Shown piece after piece: positions 22,476 through 32,181 of a stretch of DNA of 64,000 nucleotides. Origin of the DNA: Coenobita brevimanus. Taxonomy: Eukaryota > Arthropoda > Malacostraca > Decapoda > Coenobitidae. Under the pieces are notes generated by a model. It did not search any database. It saw nothing but the letters and a program-made list of their open reading frames with translations, and was not told where the DNA came from. The stretch lies in NCBI GenBank assembly GCA_032717465.1, contig CM064670.1, positions 20,897,637 through 20,961,636 of the forward strand, in the 5' to 3' direction. The position numbers and the translations under genes are program-made. The number at the start of each line of letters is the position of its first letter. Position 1 is the stretch's first letter.

Positions 22476-24038
22476 CTATCCTGCTGGGCTAGGGGCACCG
22501 CCAATGCGAGGCGTGCCAAGAGGGCACGGCATAACTCGTAAGGGCGTCCTCTCGTGTCCTGGACTTCCCATGGCTTCCGGACTTGGCTCCGGCGTGTGGC
22601 CCTCGGGACTGGGGCCGAATAGCTCCAGGAACCTCTGTGATAAGTCCCGGCGTCGTGGGGGCGTAGAGAGATCACGCCCGGGTGTCCTGGGGAGAACCGA
22701 GAGAGACTGTGGGCTGCAGTCTCCAGCATCTAGGGGCGCCGACAGGGGAGGGCTGCGGCAGCGACTTCCACTGGGGTCCGTTAGGTGTGTCTGCTCTAGA
22801 GCCAGGCATAGGGAACAGAGACCAGGGGAGGCTGGGAGGCCTGTCTGGGTCACTCTGGGACGGGAAGCCTGGGCTCCAGTCTCCTGCCGTGGGGACGTCT
22901 CTCTACTCACCTCCCTCTGCACGCCCTCGGAGCGACCATAGATCGTCTTACGAGGATGGGAGCGACCATAGATCGTCTCATGAGGATAGGAGCGACCATA
23001 GATCGTCTCTACCGGAGCACCTTGGGAGCGACCATAGATCGTCTCTACTGGAACACCTTGGGAGCGACCATAGGTCGTCTCTACCGGAACACCTTGGGAG
23101 CGACCATAGATCATCTCTACCGGAACACCTTGGGAGCGACCATAGATTGTCTCTACCGGAGCACCTTGGGAGTGACCATAGATCGTCTCTACCGGAACGC
23201 CTTGGGAGCGACCATAGGTCGTCTCTACTGGAACACCTTGGAAGCGACCATAGATCGTCTCTACCGGAACACTTTGGGAGTGACCATAGATCGTCTCTAC
23301 CGGAACACCTTGGGAGCGACCATAGATCGTCTCTACCGGAACACCTTGGGAGCGACCATAGATCGTCTCTACCGGAGCACCATGGGAGCGACCATAGATC
23401 ATCTCTACCGGAACACCTTGGGAGCGACCATGGATCGCCTCTACCGGAACACCTTGGGAGCGACCATAGATCGTCTCTACCGGAACACTTTGGGAGCAAC
23501 CTTAGATCGTCTCTACTGGAACACCTTGGGAGCGACCATAGATTGTCTCTACCGGAACACCTTGGGAGCGAACATAGATTGTTTCTACCAGAACACCTTG
23601 GGAGCGACCATAGATCGTCTCTACCGGAACACTTTGGGAGCGACCATAGATCGTCTCTACTGGAACACCTTGGGAACGACCATAGATCGTCTCTACCGGA
23701 ACACTTTGGGAGCGACCATAGATCGTTTCTACCAGAGGGGCGCCATCTGGAGTATGTTTTCTAACTCCACCCCTAGCTAGCTCAGCAATTCCACTCCGCG
23801 AAGGTAGTGTCCTTCTCCTACGGTGGCGGCGGCGTGGTGCCTGCATGTCACAGGGGCGCACGGCCCGGGCTGACATGTGTCGCTGTTGCCCGGAGTGGTG
23901 GTGGCTGGTGGCGGCCACCCCGTGGGGTCCGTGTGGGGGTGTCGGCGTATCTGTGGGCACACTACGCTGTTCTTGGCTTGCCCTGTCGTCAGGGGTACTA
24001 TGGTATTCTTCGGGGGCACTGTTTTTCATGTCACGCAT
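22476..24038 (-). pseudogene. LTR-internal frame, Gypsy-B 3' LTR (one nonsense codon)
   Basis: ATG at LTR base 5 (24038). The frame has the same plan as the solo LTR: N-terminal module, about 22 units of VETIYGRSQGVP-type repeat, and a C-terminal module with RCRSPPLSAPL and LELFGPSPEGH. A TAA replaces a TAT/TAC-type Tyr codon in one repeat unit near 23502; otherwise it is open. Upstream it is in frame with the conserved ORF3 domain across the polypurine tract, so a 3'-end transcript could encode a fusion. Function unknown. Confidence 0.45.
22926..23735 (-). repeat. 36-bp minisatellite, Gypsy-B 3' LTR array (~22 units)
   Basis: Minus-strand unit GACGATCTATGGTCGCTCCC followed by AAGGTGTTCCGGTAGA. 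The 5' LTR of the same element has only about 11 units (30580-30985), so the two LTRs, identical at insertion, have since diverged in copy number. Confidence 0.95.
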
Positions 24039-24042
24039 TTTA

Positions 24043-24955
24043 CCACTCTCCCCCTGTAATAAGTCACGTCCCCGTGGCTGGAGGTGGAATGCTTGTGTGT
24101 TGGAGGTGGTGCAGACGGGCTGGAGGTGTTGCAGCGTAGTTTGCCAGGCGACAGTGTAGGAGTTCTCTTCTTGTGCTCGGTCATAGGTGAGGAAGAGTGT
24201 GGAGGTGGCGGTGGTAGACTGGAGGAGGTTTATCAGGTGGTGTGGCCCGCGGAGTCTGTGGTTCCTGCCAAGGGTAGGTGCCCATACGGCCCGCTTCACT
24301 CTCATCTTGCTTGGTGTGGCTGTTGGTGTGGTAGGGGGCTGAATGCTGGATACTGCGGGTGAGGGCCGGGTTTTGTGCCGTGGTAATGCAGCGTTGAGTC
24401 CCTGGGGAGTACAGGTAGAGGGGATTTGGGCCTGATGTAGCTTGACGGTGTGCAGTTGTGGAGAGGTGGGTGGTGTAGGGGTGTGTGAGTATCGGGCGGG
24501 CGGGCGTGAGAGGCGGCCCGAGTGGGTGGTGGTGGTCTTGAGGGTCGGGGTGGGGGGAGAAGTGGGTGTCTGGGATGGGTGGGTTGTTTTGCGTGTTGTG
24601 GGCTCGGTGGGACGCGGTGTTGTCGGAGTGGGTGTACGGATGGTGGGTGGGGAAGGGGTGGTGGTAGTGGGTTGTGGTGAGGGTGTGGTGGCATGGGCGG
24701 AAGATGTGGGAGTGGGCGTTGAAGGGGAGGCCATGGAAGGAATGGGTGAGGGTGAGGGTGAGGGAGGGGTGGCAGGGGAGGCGTCAGGTGAGGTGCTGGG
24801 GGTGGTGGTCGGGGAGGTGGAGATGGTAGGGGGGGCAGAGTGGGAGGGTGAGGAGGAAACATAGCACTCATATGTGACTGTAGAGGGTGGTGCGGGAGCC
24901 AGAGGGGGCTGGGGGTGTGAGGCCGGAACGGGGGAGGTGGGCGTGCGGAAAGGCT
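24043..24955 (-). CDS. ORF3 of Gypsy-B: Pro-rich region and conserved C-terminal domain
   Basis: This frame lies -1 relative to integrase, as does the matching frame in A2. It is open from within the end of integrase (25346) to the polypurine tract. It has SGRLSRPPARY near 24500, a Pro/Thr/Ser-rich stretch, then about 87 residues (24304-24043) with KRAVW, HHLINLL, WQTTLQHL and LQPRGRDLLQGESGK. A1 and A2 share these positions. There is no stop before the LTR, whose ATG is in the same frame. No signal peptide or membrane span typical of an envelope protein is visible, so I do not call it env. Confidence 0.55.
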
Positions 24956-27900
24956 TCACGTGCGGTTGCGGAGGGTACGGGGAGTGCCGTGATAGTCTAC
25001 GACTACTTGGTATGGGTTGGGGACTTTGGTGATGGTGTGGGGCCCCGTGAAACGGGGGGCGAGCTTGTGGGGAGTGGGAAGTTGGGCGACGACGACTGTG
25101 TGACCCGGATTGAAAGTTTTGGTGGCTGTGTCGGGTCCAAGGTCTAGGTTCTTTTGTAGGTGGTGTATCCGCCCTTTTAGCATGAGTAGCGGGTCTGTAG
25201 TGGGAGCGGAAGCAGGCGGTTGCAGGTGATGGTGTAGGGGTAGTAGGAGGGGGGTTTCGCCAAAGATTCTTTTGTGGGGGGAAACCCCGTCTTCTCGGGG
25301 GCACGAATTTATGCCCCATTGGACAATTTTTACATGTGCCGGCCAATCGTCGTCTTTTGTAGCCTCGATTCTGGTGCGTAGCTGATTGATAAGGGTACGA
25401 TGGCTACGTTCACATACCGCGTTCCCTTGTGGCCAGTATGGTGAGGAGTGGGAGATCTTGTACCCAAAAATCCTGGCCAGTTCTTCCCAGACTTTTCCGG
25501 AGAACTCGGGGGCATTATCGGAATGGATGGCTTGGGGAATGCCAAAGTAAGGGAACACGTGTCGGAGCAGGGCATCTGCGACAGTGATGGCATGATGTTC
25601 CTTAGCTGGGCAGGCTACTACGAATTTGAAGTACGTGTCTACAAAAGTGATCACGTATTTATATCCAGATTTAGGGGGAAGAGGGCCTACTAAATCGATC
25701 GCCAGGAGTTGCCAGGGCTTGTGGGCGGTGATATGGCCAGATGGCCCGGCGGTCCGGGTGATATCTTTCCCAAGCGCGCAGGCGCGGCAAGTCTGGATAA
25801 TTTCCTTGGTGAGGGTGGAGGGATTCGGGGCCCAGTAAATATCATTGAACACCTGTAGTAATTTTTTGGTGCCCAAGTGGATGCCATTGTGAGCATGTAG
25901 GTGGCGTAGGGTGTCACGTGCCGTATCCGGGGTCAAGAGGATGTGTCCGGACGGGGTTAGAAGGTGGTCGCCCTGTCGTCACAGCTTGGGGAATAGGTGA
26001 GCAGGGATCCAGGGGGGCCGTTCCCTGTGGTGCCAGAGTTGTAGTAGGTCGGGGTCCGGTTGTACCGCGTGGATGGGAAGGTGGGAGAGGGCATCTGCAT
26101 TGGTGTGGAGCTTTCCGGGTCTGTGTGAAATCTCGTACTGAAACTCCTCTAGCGTGTCACGCCACTGGACGAGTTGGGCGTTATGGGAGTCTGATTGGCG
26201 CAGCCACTGGAGTGATTGGTGGTCGTTGATTATCGTGACTTGGGTCCCGGAAAGATAAGCCCTAAAATATTGGAGGGCTCAGATTATGTCGAGGGATTCT
26301 CGCTTGGTGGCGGCATAATTTTTTTCGGCTGGGTTCAGAGTGCGGCTGGTGCAGGCGTTGATGTGCTCCCGGCCGGCCTGTACCTGGGCTAGGACGGCGC
26401 CTATCGCAGTAAGGGATACATCCGTGTAGAGGCGAAAAGGGAGGGCATAGTCGGGCAAGGCCACGATGGGGGCCGAGACAAGCTTGACTTTTAGCTGTTG
26501 AAAAGCAGCTCGCCGATCCTTGGTCCAGAGGAAAGGTTCCCCTTTTCGTGTCAAGTCATGAAGCGGCTTAGCGATCTGCGCGAATCCCTTCACGAAGCGA
26601 CGGTAGTAGGACGTGAGTCCCAGGAAGGCGCGGACGCCGTGGACATCCTGCGGAGGTGGTATGTCTGCTACGGCACTGAGCTTGTCGGGATATGGGGAAA
26701 TTCCTGCTTGGGAAATAGTATGTCCTAGGAACGAGACAGTCTTAGCGGCCAGGACACATTTAGAAGGATGTAGCTTGAGGCCTGCCTGGCGAATTCTGGT
26801 GAAAACTCGACGGAGGCGCTGAAAGTGGTCAGCCCAGGTCTGGCTAAAAACAATGACGTCGTCAAGATAGGCTAAACATATTTCCCAAGTGAGGCCGCTC
26901 AAGACAGATTCCATTAGTCTGGAGAAAGTGGCAGGGGCATTGCAGAGGCCGAATGGCAGGACATTAAATTCGTAATGTTTGCCATTACTGGTGGAAAAGG
27001 CTGTCTTGCCTCGGTGGTCCGGGTGGACGGGGACCTGCCAGTATCCAGACTGGAGGTCAAGGGTAGAAAACCAAGATGCCCCGTAGAGGGAGTCTAGGGA
27101 ATCGTCAATGCGGGGGAGGGGGGGTGGCATCTTTAATTGTGATGTCGTTCACACGGCGGTAGTCAATGCAAAACCGCATCGTGCCGTCTTTCTTTTTTAC
27201 TAGAACGACGGGGGAGGACCACGGGCTGGTGGAGGGGGAGATAACACCTGCCTCTTCCATTTCGCGCACTTGGCGGTCCTCCTCTTCTCTCTGTCGGGGG
27301 TTCTTGCGTCGGGAAGGTTGTCGTATAGGTGGGCCTGTCGTATGGATTTCATGCGACAGGTACGTAGTATGCCCTATATCTGCTGGTCCTGTCGCAAACA
27401 AATCCTGGAAATCTAGGAGGAAGCGGCGTAAGGTGTCTGACTGCTGGTTGGAGAGATGGTCAGGGATGGGGGGTAGAGGGGTGGGATGGTGGGAGGAGGA
27501 TGGGGCACAGGGCTCGGCTTCCACCATCTCTCCGATGATAAGCCCTTTGGGGAGGGTGAGAGGGGACGGGGCGAGATTGGCGATGCGGATGGTGGCGTGG
27601 TGGGGAGGGAGGAAGGTGGGGGACACAAGGAAGCCAGAAAGGGGTCCGGAGGGGAGGAGGGGGGAGAAAAAAACAGATGGACCTAAGGGCCTGTTAAGGG
27701 GCACCCATGCCTCATGGTGGGAAGGGATGGTAACGGCGGCGGAGATGGTGGCAGAGAAAGAGGGGGCAGGAGTGGGGTGGAAAGGCACGGGAGGGGGAGG
27801 AGAGGGAGGTGGAAAAAGGGGGGGAGAAGGGGGGCACTGGGGGGAGGAAGAGGGCGAATCCTCCGGCCAGGGCCGCGGCGTGCATGTGCAAACGGCTGGG

Positions 27901-28295
27901 GTGGAACGGGGTGGGGGGCGGAACTGGAGTTGTCGGTGGCGACAGTCGATCGTGGCTCCGAGTTTTTGAAGTAAGTCTAGCCCTAAATACCCGTCATAAC
28001 TCCGGCAGGAGGAATCAAAAATGATGAATGGGTGTTGGGCGGACACTGGCTGGTGGGTGTCGACCCATAGGGCCCGAGTTTCCCCACGGATGGGCAGGGG
28101 GCCATCCCCCGCGTCCACAAGGTGAGTGGTAGTAGGGCAGGGTGGGCCAAACCGCGATTTGTAGCGGGAGAAATAATGGCTGTAAAGGCAGGACCTGGCC
28201 GCTCCCGTATCGACTAGTAGTCTGGCCTTCACGCCGTTTATTTTCATCTTGTGGTATACTGGGGGGCGATATTTAGGGGTGATGGCCCCCGCCAC
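24956..28295 (-). pseudogene. pol: pol of Gypsy-B (protease, RT, RNase H, integrase)
   Basis: The protease active site [15 protein letters not shown] is near the start, and [13 protein letters not shown] follows. The reverse transcriptase has [25 protein letters not shown] and the catalytic YLDD (26859-26870). RNase H has YTDVSL and NYAATKRE. Integrase has the zinc-binding H/C pattern ending CRAC, the catalytic Asp in LVGPL, HSDNAPEF and the Glu in CERSHRTL. Lesions are an extra C in the run at 27116-27126, TGA at 26279-26281 replacing a conserved RNase H Trp, and TGA near 25982. The order RT-RNase H-integrase identifies Ty3/gypsy. Confidence 0.93.
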
Positions 28296-28326
28296 TGTGG
28301 GTTGGTCCAGGGGCGGGCCTAAAAAT
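28270..28326 (-). other. gag-pol -1 frameshift-like site of Gypsy-B
   Basis: The end of gag reads GGATTTTTAGGCCCGCCCC (minus strand), identical to Gypsy-A2. The pol frame is -1 and open across it. GGCGGGGGCC downstream can pair imperfectly with the GGCCCGCCCC. I infer programmed frameshifting; the heptamer is not a classical X-XXY-YYZ. Confidence 0.5.
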
Positions 28327-29209
28327 CCAGCTGACTAGGGCTCTCGTTCTCCTGTTCCTGCTCTAGTTCTCCTGGAGGTGGTTCGTCCACGGGCATCAGC
28401 TCGTCCCCTGGGGCCTCGTCTTCTAAGGCGGACACTTTATGCGAACCCGGGGATGTGATTCTGCGGCGAGGAGCTTTAAGCTGGTCCCGTATGTCATGAA
28501 GGGGGCAGCGGGAGTTGCAGGCTGTGAACTCCCACGGGTTGATAAGAATTAGGTTCAGGTTTTCTCGCTGGGTGGGGCGCCGACGGGAGGGGTGTGCCCT
28601 GGGCGGGCTAGGCGTCGGGGTCGGGCTGGTGTGAGGCAGAGGTGGATGCGGTGTGGCTGGGGGAGCCGGGGGTCGGATGGGGAATTTCTTAACAACGTTA
28701 ATTTGTTGTGGAGAAGGGCAGGCGGTCAGGAGGCGCCGTATCAGCTGTATATCTCTATCCATGTCTCCTGTTGGGTCATGGATAGGGAAGTGTTGCTTCA
28801 CAACACTTGGGAGTACTCTGAGCAGAGTATTAAATGTATGCTGATCCCGGGTTACCTCATCTGCCTCCGGGTAGGCAGCAGTAACCAGGCGTCTTGCCTA
28901 TATCAGGGTATTATCTAAATCCCCGTCGAATGCAAAACTATCCAATTTGGATAAAGCCACTACTTTCCCTAATGATGGGGTGATGGCTTGTACAGTGAAC
29001 TTGGTAAAGTTCTGCCAGGTGAGTTCTGGGACGATTTTCGGCGCTATGTTCGCCGCCGCTTTACCCAATAGTGGTAGTGTGACTGAAATTTTTTGCTGGT
29101 CATTTTCAAAGCCAATATCCAGTAAGGGTTTAATTATTGCCAGATATGTGTGTATATCATACTGGTCGGGGTCAAACTTGACTAACTGAACGTGCGGTTT
29201 GGTTGCCAT
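28319..29209 (-). pseudogene. gag: gag of Gypsy-B (one nonsense codon)
   Basis: ATG at 29209 (MATKPHVQLVKFD) after the primer-binding-like site. About 296 codons in one frame, with a TAG near 28898-28900 where A2 has Gln (TFVQSRRL). The capsid-like region matches A2 (LPLLGKAAANIAPKIVP; HDPTGDMDRD). A Pro-rich stretch follows, then NPWEFTACNSRCPLHDIRDQLK near 28541-28475 and an acidic end PSQLDF. The C-x3-C-x2-H arrangement replaces the CCHC knuckle usual in gypsy gag. Confidence 0.9.
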
Positions 29210-29257
29210 TTTGCCAAATATTTCCTGATTACCTCTCTTCTATGCCCGGGTCTAGAA

Positions 29258-29273
29258 CCACTGCTGGCCACCA
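29258..29273 (-). other. Primer-binding-like site of Gypsy-B
   Basis: TGGTGGCCAGCAGTGG on the minus strand, one base after the LTR end ATTACA. Conserved with A1 and A2; cognate tRNA not identified. Confidence 0.5.
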
Positions 29274-30122
29274 GTGTAATGCTAGGTGAAATTAGGCTCG
29301 ACTTCTCGTTCCTATTTCACCTAACGTGGAGCGGGGTCCTCTTTCGAGACCAGAGCTAGTGCAATAAAGAGAGGCAGGACACAAAAACTCTAGGCAACAA
29401 CCTTTACACGTATATTACCACAGTCAGACACAGGACAAATCAGCAGATATTACAGCACAATATGTAACAATATAAAACCTTATCTAGGATATGTGTATCT
29501 CGCAGGATACTTGCTTCTCTGATACTAATGACAACACAAACAATCCTCGTGTATCAGGAGTGCAGTAAATATAGACGAGCGCGCGGGGGCGCAGGAGGGG
29601 GTTGAGTCTCACTAGGAGGAGATAGAGGAGGTTCGGGGAGTGACTTGTGACGGCTAGGGGAAAGTTACGGTAATACTGAAGGGCGGCAGATATTAGCCAT
29701 GAAGTTTATCTGGTTTCGACTAGCCAAAATACTTTGGTAATTGATTTTATCCTTGATTTACACTTACTTGAGATATGGGAGTGAGAGCGGGTGGTAAACA
29801 AGATTTATGGGTAGCGTGGGGGAAGGACAGAATACCATTAATACTTCCTTTCACAATATTCCTTCACAGTAATGGGGGTACGTCTTTATAGGCACAGGCT
29901 TATTAATTGTATAACAGAGATGTCACTCACATGTATAGTCAATCAGATCTTGTTTCACACTCTCGTCCTTTAACTTCTCACTGTGATCTGATTTACCCCG
30001 ATATTCACTATATGAAATCACTGCACAATACTTACATTAGGGGAAATCACACTTAACCTAAATCACTCGTGCTACAATATCACACGTATTCATCAGGGGG
30101 ATAGGCAGGAACATGTCGTCTG

Positions 30123-31274
30123 CTATCCTGCTGGGCTAGGGGCACCGCCAATGCGAGGCGTGCCGAGAGGGCACGGCATAACTCGTAAGGGCGTCCTCTC
30201 TTGTCCCGGACTTCCCGTGGCTTCCGGACTTGGCTCCAGCGTGTGGCCCTCGGGACTGGGGCCGAATAGCTCCAGGAACCTCTGTGATAAGTCCCGGCGT
30301 CGTGGGGGCATAGAGACATCACGCCCGGGTGTCCTGGGGAGAACCGAGAGAGACTGTGGGCTGCGGTCTGCAGCGTCTAGGGGCGCTGACAGGGGAGGGC
30401 TGCGGCAGCGACTTCCACTGGCGTCCATCAGGTGCGTCTGCTCTAGAGCCAGGCGTAGGGAACAGAGACCAGGGGAGGCTGGGAGGCCTGTCTGGGTCAC
30501 TCTGGGACGGGAAGCCTGGGCTCCAGTCTCCTGAGGTGGGGACGTCTCTCTACTCACCTCCCTCTGCACGCCCTCGGAGCGACCGTAGATCGTCTCACGA
30601 GGGAGGGAGCGACAATATTTCGTCTCTACCACGACACTCTCGGAGCAACCATAGATCGTCTCACGAGGATGGGAGCGACCATAGATCGTCTCTACTTGAG
30701 CACTTTCGGAGCGACCATAGATCGTCTCTACCTGAGCACTTTCGGAGCGACCATAGATCGTCTCACGAGGATGGGAGCGACCATAGATCGTCTCTACCAG
30801 AGCACCTTGGGAGCGACCATAGATCGTCTCTACCGGAACACCTTGGGAGCGACCATAGATCGTCTCTACCGGAACACCTTGGGAGCGACCATAGATCGTC
30901 TCTACCGGAACACCTTGGGAGCGACCATAGATCGTCTCTACCGGAACACTTTGGGAGCGACCATAGATCGTCTCTACCAGAGGGGTGCCGTCTGGAGTAT
31001 GTTTTCTAACTCCACCCCTAGCTAGCTCAGCAATTCCACTCCGCGAAGGTAGTGTCCTTCTCATACGGTGGCGGCGGCATGGTGGCTGCATGTCACAGGG
31101 GCGCACGGCCCGGGCTGACATGTGTCGCTGTTGCCCAGAGTGATGGTGGCTGGTGGCGGCCACCCCGTGGAGTCCGTGTGGGGGTGTCGGCGTATCTGTG
31201 GGCACACTACGCTGTTCTTGGCTTGCCCTGTCGTCGGGGGTACTATGGTATTCTCCGGGGGCATTGTTTTTCAA
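30123..31274 (-). CDS. LTR-internal open frame, Gypsy-B 5' LTR (383 codons)
   Basis: Same frame and plan as the solo LTR, fully open: N-terminal module with HGVAATSHHHSGQQRH, about 11 repeat units including shortened ones (RSHPRETIYGRS), and a C-terminal module with RCRSPPLSAPL and RFLELFGPSPEGH. The LTR-base-5 ATG is CTG in this copy. That three B LTR copies keep this frame without internal frameshifts is the main support for coding. Confidence 0.45.
   Translation of the reverse strand: MKNNAPGEYHSTPDDRASQEQRSVPTDTPTPPHGLHGVAATSHHHSGQQRHMSARAVRPCDMQPPCRRHRMRRTLPSRSGIAELARGGVRKHTPDGTPLVETIYGRSQSVPVETIYGRSQGVPVETIYGRSQGVPVETIYGRSQGVPVETIYGRSQGALVETIYGRSHPRETIYGRSESAQVETIYGRSESAQVETIYGRSHPRETIYGCSESVVVETKYCRSLPRETIYGRSEGVQREVSRETSPPQETGAQASRPRVTQTGLPASPGLCSLRLALEQTHLMDASGSRCRSPPLSAPLDAADRSPQSLSVLPRTPGRDVSMPPRRRDLSQRFLELFGPSPEGHTLEPSPEATGSPGQERTPLRVMPCPLGTPRIGGAPSPAG
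30580..30985 (-). repeat. 36-bp minisatellite, Gypsy-B 5' LTR array (~11 units)
   Basis: Same unit as 22926-23735, with several units shortened to 30 bases (still a multiple of three) at the promoter-proximal end. Confidence 0.93.
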
Positions 31275-31292
31275 GCCACACAGTTTAGTTAC

Positions 31293-31434
31293 GGTTAGAA
31301 TTAAGGTAATAGATACTGCCTGGTTTTTGTCCTGTTCCTTTGTTGGTGCTTTACTTCCGGTCTAGAAAGAGGACCCCGCTTCAGTAGCTAGTGTTTTTAC
31401 GACGAGAAGTCGCCTTAAAAACAGCAGCGTAACA
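31293..31434 (+). repeat. Gypsy-A1 3' LTR, terminal part
   Basis: Continues the A1 3' LTR after the Gypsy-B insertion. It matches 15294-15444 apart from a short deletion and ends CGTAACA. Followed by ACTCC, the right target repeat of A1. Confidence 0.9.
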
Positions 31435-31439
31435 ACTCC

Positions 31440-32181
31440 CTTCACCCATGCACACCACAAGACCCGTGTTGCCACAGTGTGAGAAGGCCGTGGTGCTTGC
31501 CCCCTCAGACCCTCCAAAGCAATTGCAGTACCTTACTTTATTTAACCGAAAGAGGCCACAAGTAGTCTAAATTGTATTGTTTTTAAGCATTAGTCCTAAT
31601 GCGTTTGTTCTGAAAACAAATCTCTCGTGAAAAAACTTAAACACTGGACTGTCTTGTGCGCATGCGTGAAGGGAGTGAGCAAAATGTTGTCCCAGTTTTT
31701 ACTCAACATTAAACTTCTGCCCACATAGAGACTGAATGAATCAAGATACCCACTAGGCATAATTTACTGTCTGGACAAACTATTTATTAAAAACCTAACT
31801 TACACTAAATTTAGCAGAAATTAAATAATATAGGACCACTGAAATGGCGGGTTGCCATCACATGCCATCAATAATATTTCAATTTACGTTTATGACAAAT
31901 ATAAACAATTCACGTTGTGTTAAATATACGTGTTCTATTTGTATTATTTATATTATGGTATATGACATAACCAAGATTCACTGTTTCACACAACAGTGTT
32001 GATATTTAACGAAGAAAAATATGCTTTTTAAACAGCGCGGGGAATGTGTTTGTCTCAATGTTGGCGACATCTACTGGAATACTAGCTTTGAAAGCACCCC
32101 ATTAGAGTACCTTACTTTCGTGAAAAAACTTAAACACTGGACCGTCTTGTGCGCATGCATGAAGGGAGTGAGCAAAATGTT
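31440..32181 (+). repeat. Dispersed repeat X, remainder of copy a plus copies b and c
   Basis: 31440-31475 continues copy a after the A1 insertion. Copy b (31622-32112) is a nearly full unit in the opposite orientation. Copy c (32113-32181) repeats the first ~68 bases of b in direct orientation (CGTGAAAAAACTTAAACACT to GAGTGAGCAAAATGTT). GTACCTTACTTT at 31525 and about 32107 suggests a tandem period near 580. No coding frame. Confidence 0.7.

Larger units (their letters stand above)
22071..24042 (-). repeat. Gypsy-B 3' LTR, main part
   Basis: Starts TAAAATGCGTG at 24042 on the minus strand, immediately after GGGGAGAGTGG (24053-24043), the polypurine tract. Together with 19133-19583 it makes a 3' LTR of about 2423 bp against 2013 bp for the 5' LTR. 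The difference is close to the extra minisatellite units in this copy. Confidence 0.9.
19133..31287 (-). mobile_element. Gypsy-B, full-length Ty3/gypsy element nested in the A1 LTR
   Basis: Order on the minus strand is 5' LTR (31287-29275), primer-binding-like site, gag, pol (protease, reverse transcriptase, RNase H, integrase), ORF3, polypurine tract and 3' LTR (24042 down to 19133, itself split by a solo LTR). GTTAC flanks the element at 19128-19132 and 31288-31292, and the undisturbed A1 5' LTR has a single GTTAC at this place. Gag has one nonsense codon; pol has one homopolymer frameshift and at least two nonsense codons. It is no longer autonomous but is well preserved. Confidence 0.93.
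29275..31287 (-). repeat. Gypsy-B 5' LTR (2013 bp)
   Basis: Reads TAAACTGTGTGG at 31287 to ATTACA at 29275. It is a single uninterrupted copy and shows the sequence present before the solo LTR inserted in the 3' LTR (29710-29725). AAGAGGACCCCGCTCCACGT lies near its end. Confidence 0.92.
13306..31434 (+). mobile_element. Gypsy-A1, coding-deleted LTR retrotransposon interrupted by Gypsy-B
   Basis: Two LTRs (13306-15444; 17161-19132 joined to 31293-31434) flank a 1.7-kb interior that retains a gag remnant but lacks protease, reverse transcriptase, RNase H and integrase. Target repeats are ACTTC/ACTCC (13301-13305, 31435-31439); copy b of repeat X has ACTCC at this point. Gypsy-B occupies 19133-31287 within the 3' LTR with GTTAC on both sides (19128-19132, 31288-31292). 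The 5' LTR shows the uninterrupted sequence at 15285-15295. Confidence 0.88.

Noticed and set aside
22682..23780. Long plus-strand frames (360 and 274 codons) across the 36-bp array
   Set aside because: A stop-free unit whose length is a multiple of three keeps several frames open on both strands. Only the minus-strand frame here matches the LTR frame conserved in LTR0 and the solo LTR and extends into conserved modules on both sides.
24043..25346. Envelope gene of an errantivirus-type element
   Set aside because: No signal peptide, membrane span, cleavage site or Cys pattern is visible in ORF3 of either family.
27166..28024. Gly-rich plus-strand frames opposite Gypsy-B pol
   Set aside because: Antisense shadows of the protease/RT linker, whose coding strand is Pro-rich.
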